This document shows, piece after piece, positions 1 to 6,871 of a stretch of DNA of 7,817 nucleotides. The stretch spans positions 1 to 7,817 of the forward strand of contig JAFAQG010000088.1 in the NCBI GenBank assembly GCA_019246575.1, in the 5' to 3' direction. Within the stretch, counting starts at the first letter, position 1; the number at the start of each line of letters is the position of its first letter. This stretch comes from Acidobacteriaceae bacterium (lineage in GTDB: Bacteria; Acidobacteriota; Terriglobia; Bryobacterales; Bryobacteraceae). The notes under the pieces were generated by a model. The model ran no database searches and was not told the DNA's origin. It saw nothing but the letters and a program-made list of their open reading frames with translations. Position numbers and translations under genes: made by a program.

Positions 1-2
1 AA

Positions 3-791
3 GGCAAGAAGCTGGATGCGCGTTCCGATATTTTTTCTTTCGGCTCGATCTTGTACGAAATGGTCACCGGTCGTCGGCCATTTGAAGGCGTAAACAAGAT
101 CTCGACCCTTTCAGCGATCCTGAATAAAGAGCCGCTGCCGCTCGCCGAACTCGCGCCGGATCTGGCTCCAGAACTCGAGAAAATCATCTCACGCTGCTTG
201 CGCAAGGACCTGGAGCGGCGCGCGCAGCACGCCGGCGATATCAAGCTGGCGCTTGAAGAACTCAGAGAGGATTGCGCATCGGGCAAGCTGTCGCCGGCCT
301 CCGAGGCGGGCGGCCAGCCAGCCGCGACACGGGAAGAAGAGGCCGGCTGGATACGGAAGCTTTTCGGATCGGGGCGCGCCAGACCATATCGGTTATGGAA
401 AATTCACCACATGGGGATGTGTTTGCGGTGCGCCGTGCTCGCGTATCTGGCCTGGCGTTTCAGGAGCGTAACAAGCGGAAGGTGGAGCGTGGCGCTGTTC
501 TTCTCGACTTTGCTTTGCAGCGCGATTCAATCCATCATGGCCGCCGTGTTACTCTTCGCCGGGAGTCTGGGCAGGGACTTCCTTGTTATGGAGGTGCGAA
601 AGTTTGCGCCTTGGCTTCGCGCATTCGGGCTGGCGAACAGCGCGCTGGCGATGATTATGACCGTATGGATCGCCGAAGCGCACGCGATTCTGGCCGCGCT
701 GATCGCATTCGTCGGGATTGCGACAGGGCTAAGAGCGCTGAGCATCAAGCCCACCATGGACCGGGTGGCGATCTACAATTCGAAGCGCTGA
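3..791 (+). CDS. Ser/Thr protein kinase, C-terminal part with membrane tail (5' end outside window)
   Basis: This is the last 262 residues of a eukaryote-like (PknB-type) Ser/Thr kinase; the ATP-binding lobe and catalytic loop lie before the window. Residues 5-20 of the fragment (DARSDIFSFGSILYEM) are kinase subdomain IX, with the invariant Asp and Gly. Subdomain XI follows at about residues 63-73 (ISRCLRKDLERR), with its conserved Arg, and the kinase fold ends near residue 88. A polar linker of about 45 residues leads to a hydrophobic tail with roughly four predicted membrane segments (about 137-153, 160-187, 204-224 and 226-246). The protein ends in a short basic tail (YNSKR). The kinase lobe should be cytoplasmic and anchored by the tail. 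I see no PASTA, WD40 or TPR repeats, which are common sensor modules in this family. The substrate is unknown. The kinase call is firm; the membrane topology is a prediction by eye. Confidence 0.9.
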   Translation, partial: GKKLDARSDIFSFGSILYEMVTGRRPFEGVNKISTLSAILNKEPLPLAELAPDLAPELEKIISRCLRKDLERRAQHAGDIKLALEELREDCASGKLSPASEAGGQPAATREEEAGWIRKLFGSGRARPYRLWKIHHMGMCLRCAVLAYLAWRFRSVTSGRWSVALFFSTLLCSAIQSIMAAVLLFAGSLGRDFLVMEVRKFAPWLRAFGLANSALAMIMTVWIAEAHAILAALIAFVGIATGLRALSIKPTMDRVAIYNSKR

Positions 792-1168
792 CAGCCAGTG
801 CCTTCGGCTACTCGCAGCTGGACCGCCTTCGCCAAGCCGCGTGTTGAGGATCCACCGGCTTCCGCGGTCTGAAACGAGCGCGCGCATGTCGCCATTCGCC
901 TGACGCGCTTCGGTTGCGAACTGCGCCAGCTCGCATGTCGTGACTTACTTTGCCAGTTCGTTCTTAAAAATGACTCCAGCTTTCATCACGAACTTTACAT
1001 TCTGCAGCTCCCGGATGTCAAGCTGGCGCCTATTTCGAAGTACGAAGTCACAGCCCATGTCCGAGTGTTCCTCTGTCCATTCCGGGACACATAGGTAGCA
1101 GATTGTTCCTAAGATTACGTAACGCTTTCGGCCCGCACATACACGGATTGTGGTGTGATAACCGATAA
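792..1168. other. Gene-poor intergenic stretch between kinase and GH79 gene
   Basis: No complete gene is visible in these 377 bases. The first 150 bases show no convincing coding or hairpin structure on either strand. The middle holds the - strand amidohydrolase remnant described separately. The last 100 bases are more AT-rich and should hold the promoter of the GH79 gene, but I could not pick a convincing -35/-10 pair. TGATAA at about 1157-1162 lies only a few bases before the ATG, too close to act as a usual -10 box. A perfect 8-bp palindrome (TTACGTAA, 1115-1122) could be an operator half or chance. No clear Shine-Dalgarno sequence precedes the ATG at 1169. Confidence 0.5.
945..1055 (-). 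pseudogene. Remnant of an imidazolonepropionase-like amidohydrolase C-terminus
   Basis: Read on the - strand, the 24 codons before the stop at 945-947 give DIRELQNVKFVMKAGVIFKN plus ELAK. This closely fits the signature at the extreme C-terminus of secreted imidazolonepropionase-like amidohydrolases, typically 'DI..L..V.FVMK.G.VYKN'. Upstream in the same frame the text (GCDFVLRNRRQL) only loosely recalls the 'G.DADLVV.D.NPL' strand that normally comes before. Beyond about 1055 the frame no longer resembles the family: no metal-binding His motif or TIM-barrel sequence can be seen. The simplest reading is the leftover 3' end of a deleted or rearranged gene. A chance match is possible because the stretch is short. 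Confidence 0.5.
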
Positions 1169-2635
1169 ATGACCGCCATGCTGGCGAATAACCCGCACCT
1201 GAGTCGTAGGGAGCTTCTTGCGAGTTCAGTTGGGTTCGGCGTCGTGGCATCGCGCGGGCGCGCGTGGGGCGGGGTAGCCAGCGCGCGAGGTGAAGCGCAA
1301 GCAGTTCGCATCACCCTCGACACGCGGCGCGCGCTTGGGACGATCCCAGCGGATTTCACGGGGCTCGGCTATGAGATTTCTTCCGTAGCAACACCGGGCC
1401 TGCTCACCGGGAACAATCGCACTTACGTGCAACTCGTGCGCACGCTCGGAAACGCCGGCGTAATCCGGATCGGCGGCAACACGTCCGACTATTCTTCGTT
1501 CGCCCCCGACGGCAAGGCCGTTTCAGCGCCGAAAGGAACTGTGGTGAACCGGTCCAATCTTCAGGAGCTCGGAACCTTTCTCGATGCGACCGGGTGGAAA
1601 CTGATTTGGGGCTTGAACCTGGGCGGCGGTACGGAGCAAGAAGCAGTCGAAGAAGCTCAGGAAGTGCTTGCCGCAACAGAAGCAAAGCTGCTCGCCTTCG
1701 AGATTGGGAATGAGCCGGACCTGTTTGGCCGCCGAGCCGCGCACAGGCCGACGGCCTATTCATACGAAGACTATGTGAAGGAATATCGACGCTACAAGGC
1801 CGCGATTCGTGCCAAGCTGCCCAATGCTCCCTTTGCGGGGCCGGATGCAGCGAACGCTACTGATTGGGTAACACGGTTCGCAGCGGATGAAGGAAAGGAT
1901 TTGAGGCTGCTCACCCATCATTACTACCGCGAGTGTGCGAATCCAACCAGCAGTCTGGATAAACTGTTGCATCCGGATCCGAAACTGGCGCCAGAGCTGG
2001 AAAAGCTCAAGCGCGCTTCGGCGTCTTCGCGCGTGCCGTATAGAATTTGTGAGACGAATTCCTTTTGCGGCGGTGGCAAGCCCGGCGTAAGTGATACCTT
2101 CGGTTCGGCGCTCTGGGTTCTCGATTACATGCTCGCTCTCGCGTCCGCCGATGCCGCGGGCGTGAACATCGAGACCGGTGTTAACCAACTTGGGTTTATA
2201 AGTTGGTACTCTCCAATTGCCGCTGACGAACATGGAAGGTACTCGGCGCGCCCTGAATACTACGGGATGCTCGCGTTCGCGCAGATTCACGGCGGGCAGC
2301 GTGTCGGCGTGGATTATGATCCTGGTAGTTTGAATCTCACGGCCTACGGGGTCCTCGGCGACCGTAACCGGCTGTCGGCCGTAGTCATAAATAAGGATGC
2401 ATCTCGGGATGCCGCCGTGAGCATCGCCGCTCAGGACCATTTCGTTCGTGCGAACGTGTTGCGGTTAACGGGCCCGTCACTCCAGAGTAAAGACGGGGTA
2501 AAGCTGGGCGGCTCCTCTGTGACTGCAAATGGCGATTGGAAACCCGCACTCGTAGAGCCGTTGCGGATCAAGGGCGGCGAGTGCGAACTCCGTGTACCTG
2601 CCGGAAGTGCCGCGATCGTGAACGTGGAGGGATAA
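1169..2635 (+). CDS. Exported GH79-family glycoside hydrolase (beta-glucuronidase-like)
   Basis: This 488-residue protein has a Tat-type signal: twin arginines in SRRELLASS (residues 12-20), a hydrophobic stretch to about 28, and the mature domain from about 45. The catalytic barrel shows the clan GH-A pattern. IRIGGNTSDYSSF (100-111) forms an active-site strand, EIGNEPD carries the putative acid/base Glu182, and RICETNSF carries the putative nucleophile Glu295. Their spacing of 113 residues is essentially that of the A. capsulatum GH79 beta-glucuronidase. A beta-sandwich C-terminal domain (about 385-488) fits the GH79C domain. GH79 enzymes remove beta-glucuronic acid or 4-O-methyl-glucuronic acid, or act on heparan-type chains. 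Exact specificity cannot be read here. ATG 1169 and ATG 1178 both keep the Tat motif, and neither has a clear ribosome site. The stop lies 2 nt before the next gene, so the two are probably co-transcribed. Confidence 0.85.
   Translation: MTAMLANNPHLSRRELLASSVGFGVVASRGRAWGGVASARGEAQAVRITLDTRRALGTIPADFTGLGYEISSVATPGLLTGNNRTYVQLVRTLGNAGVIRIGGNTSDYSSFAPDGKAVSAPKGTVVNRSNLQELGTFLDATGWKLIWGLNLGGGTEQEAVEEAQEVLAATEAKLLAFEIGNEPDLFGRRAAHRPTAYSYEDYVKEYRRYKAAIRAKLPNAPFAGPDAANATDWVTRFAADEGKDLRLLTHHYYRECANPTSSLDKLLHPDPKLAPELEKLKRASASSRVPYRICETNSFCGGGKPGVSDTFGSALWVLDYMLALASADAAGVNIETGVNQLGFISWYSPIAADEHGRYSARPEYYGMLAFAQIHGGQRVGVDYDPGSLNLTAYGVLGDRNRLSAVVINKDASRDAAVSIAAQDHFVRANVLRLTGPSLQSKDGVKLGGSSVTANGDWKPALVEPLRIKGGECELRVPAGSAAIVNVEG
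2626..2631 (+). promoter_or_regulatory. Ribosome binding site of the DUF4965-family gene
   Basis: GGAGGG lies 6 nt before ATG 2638 and inside the last codons of the GH79 gene. It is the strongest Shine-Dalgarno match in the + strand unit. It fixes the start at 2638 rather than at the in-frame ATG at 2536, which would put 34 Arg/Cys-rich residues ahead of a normal signal peptide. Its position suggests translational coupling to the GH79 gene. Confidence 0.8.
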
Positions 2636-2637
2636 AG

Positions 2638-4743
2638 ATGCAAACGCGTATAAGGCACGGCGCTCGCCTGCTCAGTTCGGTGCTGACGCTCGGCGTTCTG
2701 TCCACCCCGGCGTACTCGCAGAGTGCAAATGCTCTCCAGCGTCCTCCCGCAGTGCCTTTGATTGCCTACGATCCGTATTTCAGCATTTGGTCTATGGCTG
2801 ACAAGCTCACGGATCAAAACACGAAGCACTGGACGGGGACGGACCAGCCACTAACGGGCATCATCCGCATTGACGGCGCAAGTTATCGGTATATGGGCGC
2901 CCAGCCGCGGCGAGGCGTTCCCGCAATGCAGCAGGTTTCCGTTTCGGTCACCCCTACGCGCACCATTTACACTTTCGAGCAGGCGGGCGTGCGGTTGGTA
3001 CTCACGTTCTTTACACCGGCCTTTCCCGACGATCTCGATCTTTTGTCGCGTCCCGTCACTTATCTCACCTGGGACGTAGCAGCGGCAGATGGCAAGCGAC
3101 ACGAGGTTTCTATTTATCTCGACGCCGATCCTGTTCTCGCGGTTAATAGCGCGGATGAGCACGTCGTCTGGAGCCGCGCTCGAGCCGGCAGGCTAACGGT
3201 ACTGAATGCAGGTTCGCGGGATCAGCGTGCGCTCGACCGTTCCGGCGACAACCTGCGCATCGATTGGGGTTACTTCCATCTGGCGATACCCGATGCCGAG
3301 CACTCCTCCGTTGTCAATGCTGCCGACAGCTTGCTCTCCTTTCTCGATTCGGGCACGCTGCCTGCCTCCGATGATCTCGAGATGCCGAAAGCGCCGGCCA
3401 GAGACAGCGCCGCGCATTTGGCGGTCGCTTTTCCCCTCTCGTTAGAAGCCTCGCAAACGGCCAGGCGTCACGTGCTTCTTTCGTACACCGAGGGATACGC
3501 CATCGAATACCTGAACCGGAAGCTCCGGCCTTACTGGCAGCGAAACGGGAACACACCTCAAGAGATGCTCGAAGCTGCTGAGGCACAGTACGCCGCGCTC
3601 GACCAGCGCGGCAAGCAGTTCGACTCGGAACTGCAGGAGGACCTGGAGCGCATCGGTGGCAAGCCGTATGCGTACGTGTCGACACTGGCGTTCCGGCAGA
3701 CGTTGGCCGCACATGGTTTCGCCGCCGACTTGGATGGTACGCCGATGCTGTTCCCGAAGGAAAACTTCAGTAACGGCTGTATCTCAACCGTCGATGTGCT
3801 CTATCCCTCGGCGCCGTTCTTCCTGTTTTTCAATCCGGCCTTGCTGGAAGCGCAATTGAAACCTGTGCTCGAGTACGCTGCGCTGCCGCGCTGGAAATGG
3901 CCGTTTGCACCTCATGATCTGGGCACCTATCCGCTCGCCGATGGGCAAGTGTATGGCGGAGGTGAGCGCACGGAAGAGAACCAAATGCCGGTCGAAGAGA
4001 GTGGGAACATGCTGATCTTGCTGGCCGCACTCGGGCGCGAGCAGGGCAACGCGCATCTGGCGCAGCAGTACTGGCCGCAACTGACAAAATGGGCGGAATA
4101 TCTGCGGGCTAAAGGTCTCGATCCGGAAAATCAGCTCAGCACCGATGACTTCGCGGGACACCTCGCTCACAATGCCAACTTGTCCATCAAAGCGATCGAG
4201 GGGCTCGCCGCTTACGCAGATATGGCCCGCGACCTAGGCAAGAGCGAAGCGGCGAAGGACTATGCGAGCGCGGCCAAGCAAATGGCTGCGAAATGGCAAC
4301 AGATGGGCATCGATGGCGATCACTATAAGCTCGCTTTCGACAAATCCGGCACCTGGAGTCAAAAATACAATCTGGTCTGGGACCAGCTCTTACACCTGAA
4401 TCTGTTTCCTGCGGAAGTGCGACAGACTGAATTGACCTTCTATCTCCAGCATCTGAATCGATACGGCCTGCCGCTCGATGATCGCGCAGACTATACCAAG
4501 CTGGATTGGGAACTGTGGACCGCGACGCTCGCGGACAATGCCGTCCAGTTCAATCGTCTTATCACGCCGATTGCGAATTGGCTGAACGAAACTCCGTCGC
4601 GCGTTCCGCTAACCGATTGGTACGACACGAAGACCGGCAAACAGATTGGGTTCCAGGCGAGATCGGTGGTCGGCGGGGTCTACATTAAAGCTCTGTCCGA
4701 TGAGCAACTGGCAAAGAAGTGGCGCGAGAAAGCTGGCCGCTGA
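2638..4743 (+). CDS. Secreted DUF4965/DUF1793 'glutaminase A-like' family protein
   Basis: This 701-residue protein starts with a Sec signal peptide: basic MQTRIRHGAR, a hydrophobic core LLSSVLTLGVLSTPA, and likely cleavage near AYS-QS at about 27-29. The mature part follows the family's usual order. A DUF4964-like start (PAVPLIAYDPYFSIWS, about 37-52) is followed by a DUF5127-like beta-rich region (about 85-330), then DUF4965 (about 335-510) and DUF1793 (about 515-685). Family hallmarks are FAPHDLGTYP (423-432), EENQMPVEESGNMLIL (446-461), TDDFAGHLAHNANLSIKAI (502-520), KYNLVWDQLL (576-585) and RSVVGG (675-680). The name comes from fungal glutaminase A, but the (alpha/alpha)6-type architecture is also that of many glycosidases. 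Its place directly behind a GH79 gene, sharing a transcript, makes a glycan-related role as likely as glutamine hydrolysis. The substrate cannot be settled from sequence. Membership of the family is clear and the gene is intact. Confidence 0.87.
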   Translation: MQTRIRHGARLLSSVLTLGVLSTPAYSQSANALQRPPAVPLIAYDPYFSIWSMADKLTDQNTKHWTGTDQPLTGIIRIDGASYRYMGAQPRRGVPAMQQVSVSVTPTRTIYTFEQAGVRLVLTFFTPAFPDDLDLLSRPVTYLTWDVAAADGKRHEVSIYLDADPVLAVNSADEHVVWSRARAGRLTVLNAGSRDQRALDRSGDNLRIDWGYFHLAIPDAEHSSVVNAADSLLSFLDSGTLPASDDLEMPKAPARDSAAHLAVAFPLSLEASQTARRHVLLSYTEGYAIEYLNRKLRPYWQRNGNTPQEMLEAAEAQYAALDQRGKQFDSELQEDLERIGGKPYAYVSTLAFRQTLAAHGFAADLDGTPMLFPKENFSNGCISTVDVLYPSAPFFLFFNPALLEAQLKPVLEYAALPRWKWPFAPHDLGTYPLADGQVYGGGERTEENQMPVEESGNMLILLAALGREQGNAHLAQQYWPQLTKWAEYLRAKGLDPENQLSTDDFAGHLAHNANLSIKAIEGLAAYADMARDLGKSEAAKDYASAAKQMAAKWQQMGIDGDHYKLAFDKSGTWSQKYNLVWDQLLHLNLFPAEVRQTELTFYLQHLNRYGLPLDDRADYTKLDWELWTATLADNAVQFNRLITPIANWLNETPSRVPLTDWYDTKTGKQIGFQARSVVGGVYIKALSDEQLAKKWREKAGR

Positions 4744-4836
4744 ACCCGTGCGGTTCCAACTGTTGCTTACGTCTCCGGGACTGACATCAAAGCACTCTAC
4801 TCAAGCAAGTTCAATCTGGCGCCGCTGTTCTGGTGA
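4744..4836 (+). other. In-frame coding-like extension after the DUF4965 gene's TGA
   Basis: After the TGA at 4741-4743 the same frame stays open for 30 codons until a second TGA at 4834-4836. It gives a protein-like tail (TRAVPTVAYVSGTDIKALYS, then SKFNLAPLFW). It has no start codon or ribosome site of its own. It could be the former C-terminus of this protein cut off by a stop mutation, a trace of another gene, or chance in GC-rich DNA. It is not called as a gene. Confidence 0.25.
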
Positions 4837-4856
4837 GCGCTGCATTACCTCAGCGC
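4837..4856. terminator. Possible bidirectional hairpin between the converging operons
   Basis: GCGCTG (4837-4842) and CAGCGC (4851-4856) form a perfect 6-bp stem around an 8-nt loop. It sits between the end of the + strand unit and the stop codon of cphB, whose stop (4850-4852) lies inside the hairpin. There is no clear T-run on either side, so it is a weak intrinsic terminator at best. Its location at the meeting point of two converging transcripts is the main argument for it. Confidence 0.3.
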
Positions 4857-5740
4857 GCTTCCACTAACTGCGATTCGATATCCTCCGTGCGTCCCGTCTG
4901 CGGGCAACGGTTGGTAAGATCAAACCGGTCACCGCTGCCGAGCAGATGTAGCGTGATGTCAAACATAGATATCACCTTGTTGCCGTCTTGACCTGCATTC
5001 GTGTGAGTGACGCGCCGGCCATCGATGATGTATACGGCTCCCGATCCCATAACCGCAGCCTCCCGATGACCTTGAAACACAAGTGCGGTGTCTTCGTCGA
5101 TTCCGATGCCCAACAAACGCGGATTCTGCGCAACTGCTCCAAGCAAGCGGCCCATCCGGCCACGCTCCGCAAAATGCTGATCGATGATCACGCCTGAGAT
5201 AAATCCAAGCCCCGGAGCAAGACGGATGGATTCTTCCAGTCTGGGAGAGGACTCGCTTTCACCGGCAGCCATCATCACTTCCGCCATTACAGATGCTCCG
5301 GACGAAGTGCCCGCGATCAGCGCTCCGCCGGTATAAAGTTCCCGCATGCGATCACATAAGGGCGTCCCTCCGAATCTGCTTGTGATCTTCATCTGATCGC
5401 CGCCGGCGAAGAAGACGACCGTATTTTCGTCCAAGCTTTCCGGCGACACATTCTGAATCAGTTCTTGACGGCTGCGCGCATCCACTTGCTCGATGTTTTG
5501 CAAACCTAGATCAGTAAACGTTTTCCTATACTCTTCCCACTGCTCCCGCGGCTGCTCACTGGCGATCGTCAACACCACGAGTTTTCCGGCCCTCGCTCGC
5601 TTCGCGATCAGCTCCAGAATCGGCCGGCTGCCCTCTTTCTGTTCGCCTCCGCCAATAACGATCAGCGTCCCTTGTGGATGGCACGGAGTTCCATCGAGCT
5701 GTGCGTCCGTTGTTGCTTGCTGCCTGTAGTTTCTCTCCAT
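4850..5740 (-). CDS. cphB: Cyanophycinase, intracellular (peptidase family S51)
   Basis: Cyanophycinase cuts the storage polymer cyanophycin into beta-Asp-Arg dipeptides. This 296-residue protein has the S51 layout. GTLIVIGGGEQKEG (24-37) forms the first strand and loop, FFAGGDQMKI (110-119) the substrate-pocket loop, and GTSSGAS (144-150) the nucleophile elbow with Ser146. IIDQHFAERGR (185-195) carries the catalytic His189 and the Asp, Gln and Arg residues used for substrate binding in cyanophycinases. GIGIDEDTAL (211-220) carries Glu216. The elbow has Ser where many relatives have Ala (GTSAGA). There is no signal peptide, so it should act on polymer granules inside the cell, unlike the secreted CphE type. 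The ATG at 5740 is preferred: GGAAG lies 10 nt upstream and the S51 fold starts soon after. An in-frame upstream start at 5827 would only add residues from inside iadA. The start lies within the open frame of iadA, which suggests coupled translation. Confidence 0.9.
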   Translation of the reverse strand: MERNYRQQATTDAQLDGTPCHPQGTLIVIGGGEQKEGSRPILELIAKRARAGKLVVLTIASEQPREQWEEYRKTFTDLGLQNIEQVDARSRQELIQNVSPESLDENTVVFFAGGDQMKITSRFGGTPLCDRMRELYTGGALIAGTSSGASVMAEVMMAAGESESSPRLEESIRLAPGLGFISGVIIDQHFAERGRMGRLLGAVAQNPRLLGIGIDEDTALVFQGHREAAVMGSGAVYIIDGRRVTHTNAGQDGNKVISMFDITLHLLGSGDRFDLTNRCPQTGRTEDIESQLVEAR

Positions 5741-6869
5741 GTAGTTCGATCTTCCGATTACTCGATTGAAGAAATCTCTCGCGAAAAGTACATTCGCCCT
5801 TCCGGACAAAAGGGCGGCCTTTCGCAATTACTTCAACTATTTCGAGGGATTGTTTTTGAACAGCGACGACCTCCGCGTCAGCTCCCTCTACTAGGCGACC
5901 TTTGGCGGTGAGTTTCAGCACACTCGAAGTATTGCTGGTTACCATACGCAGCAGGATCACGAAGGGCAAGCCGTGGTCAAGAACACAGGAACGAACCTGA
6001 TCCCAGACTGCGCGCGGACTATTGACCGCTGCGTCGGATGACACCGTCAGGCGGAGCGGGTCGCCGCCATGATCCAGGAAGAAGATCACCCACCGCGCTA
6101 AGTCGCCCTCAACCGTATCGATGTCCACCGTAACGCCGCGCCGCGATAGCTCGACCGCCTCGAGCATTAGCTCTTCGCTCCGTTTCACATGGGTCGGATA
6201 AAGTGAAGCGGTCTCAATATCGTAGTCGTCGAGAAGACTTCGTAACGGCGCAAGCCGCCCCCTGCCGGACCCCACATGGAAGTGCGTCACACCGGCCTTC
6301 TCGGTTAGTAACCCTCCGACATATCCATCGCGCACAACGCGTGCCAGTTCGTGAATCGTCGGTTCGGTCGACCGAGCATCCGACATTGCAATCTCACCGG
6401 CGCCGATTACCTCCGCCACGAACAGCATGTCGTTTCGGACCGACCCCGTCAGAGTGGAGGGTGGAACATTGTACCCGCCGGAATAAATGTAGGATGTGAT
6501 GCCCTCCTCGTTGAACGCCTTCGCTTTTGCGAGCAATCCAGGCATGCTCTTCGTGGTGGTGTCGGTTCCAAGACACCCAACCACGGTTGTGATGCCGCCT
6601 GCGACGATCTCGCTCAATGAGATCTCAGGAGTTTGCGTTCGAAACCCCTCTTCGCCGCTTCCTCCCAACAGGTGCTCATGCGGATCGATGAAGCCCGGCA
6701 CCACCAGGCAGTCCTCAACGTCGATGACCTCCAGAGCAAGCTTGCAGTGTTCGAGTGCGCCGATATCGACCTCGCCGATTCGCGCAATCTTATCGCCCAC
6801 GAGCAGGACATCGGCTTTGCCGACCGGGTCAGGATTGTAAACCTCGCCCCCGCGCAGAACCGTAAACAT
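5556..6869 (-). CDS. iadA: Isoaspartyl dipeptidase-like amidohydrolase (peptidase family M38)
   Basis: This enzyme is expected to split beta-Asp-Arg released by cyanophycinase into Asp and Arg. The 437-residue frame shows the IadA plan: a metal-binding PHEH (His64, His66), Glu73 in GGSGEEG, Tyr133 in SGGYNVP, Arg166 in SDARS, His198 in HFHVG, His227 and Arg230 in YPTHVKR, and the catalytic Asp279 in TVSSDA. The position of the carbamylated Lys of E. coli IadA is Glu159 here (GEIAMSD). By comparison with the 390-residue E. coli enzyme, the natural end is expected around residues 360-380. The remaining 55-75 residues (ending RGVDDRQ) are Arg-rich, unlike the family, and overlap cphB by 185 nt in another frame, so they may be a frameshift product or simple read-on. 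ATG 6869 is chosen because the conserved N-terminus (MFTVLRGGEVYNP) starts there, 2 nt after the preceding stop. No Shine-Dalgarno site is visible, which fits coupling. Confidence 0.85.
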   Translation of the reverse strand: MFTVLRGGEVYNPDPVGKADVLLVGDKIARIGEVDIGALEHCKLALEVIDVEDCLVVPGFIDPHEHLLGGSGEEGFRTQTPEISLSEIVAGGITTVVGCLGTDTTTKSMPGLLAKAKAFNEEGITSYIYSGGYNVPPSTLTGSVRNDMLFVAEVIGAGEIAMSDARSTEPTIHELARVVRDGYVGGLLTEKAGVTHFHVGSGRGRLAPLRSLLDDYDIETASLYPTHVKRSEELMLEAVELSRRGVTVDIDTVEGDLARWVIFFLDHGGDPLRLTVSSDAAVNSPRAVWDQVRSCVLDHGLPFVILLRMVTSNTSSVLKLTAKGRLVEGADAEVVAVQKQSLEIVEVIAKGRPFVRKGECTFRERFLQSSNRKIELHGEKLQAASNNGRTARWNSVPSTRDADRYWRRRTERGQPADSGADREASEGRKTRGVDDRQ

Positions 6870-6871
6870 TC

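Noticed and set aside
272..847. Alternative + strand frame of 191 codons overlapping the kinase tail
   Set aside because: The translation is Arg-rich and lacks domain features, while the kinase frame has conserved kinase motifs and ordered hydrophobic segments.
1115..1122. TTACGTAA perfect palindrome as an operator
   Set aside because: Eight bases are too few to call, with no second copy seen and no regulator gene nearby.
1760..2440. Long open frame (226 codons) on the - strand inside the GH79 gene
   Set aside because: It is antisense to a well-supported enzyme, its translation resembles no family I know, and it is an expected by-product of GC-rich codon use.
2536..2637. Upstream start that would extend the DUF4965 protein by 34 residues
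   Set aside because: The extra residues are Arg/Cys-rich and inside the GH79 gene. The start at 2638 has a strong ribosome site and opens directly with a signal peptide.
5741..5827. Upstream start that would extend cyanophycinase by 29 residues
   Set aside because: The DNA there encodes the family-like end of IadA in another frame. The start at 5740 fits the S51 domain length and has a nearby ribosome site.
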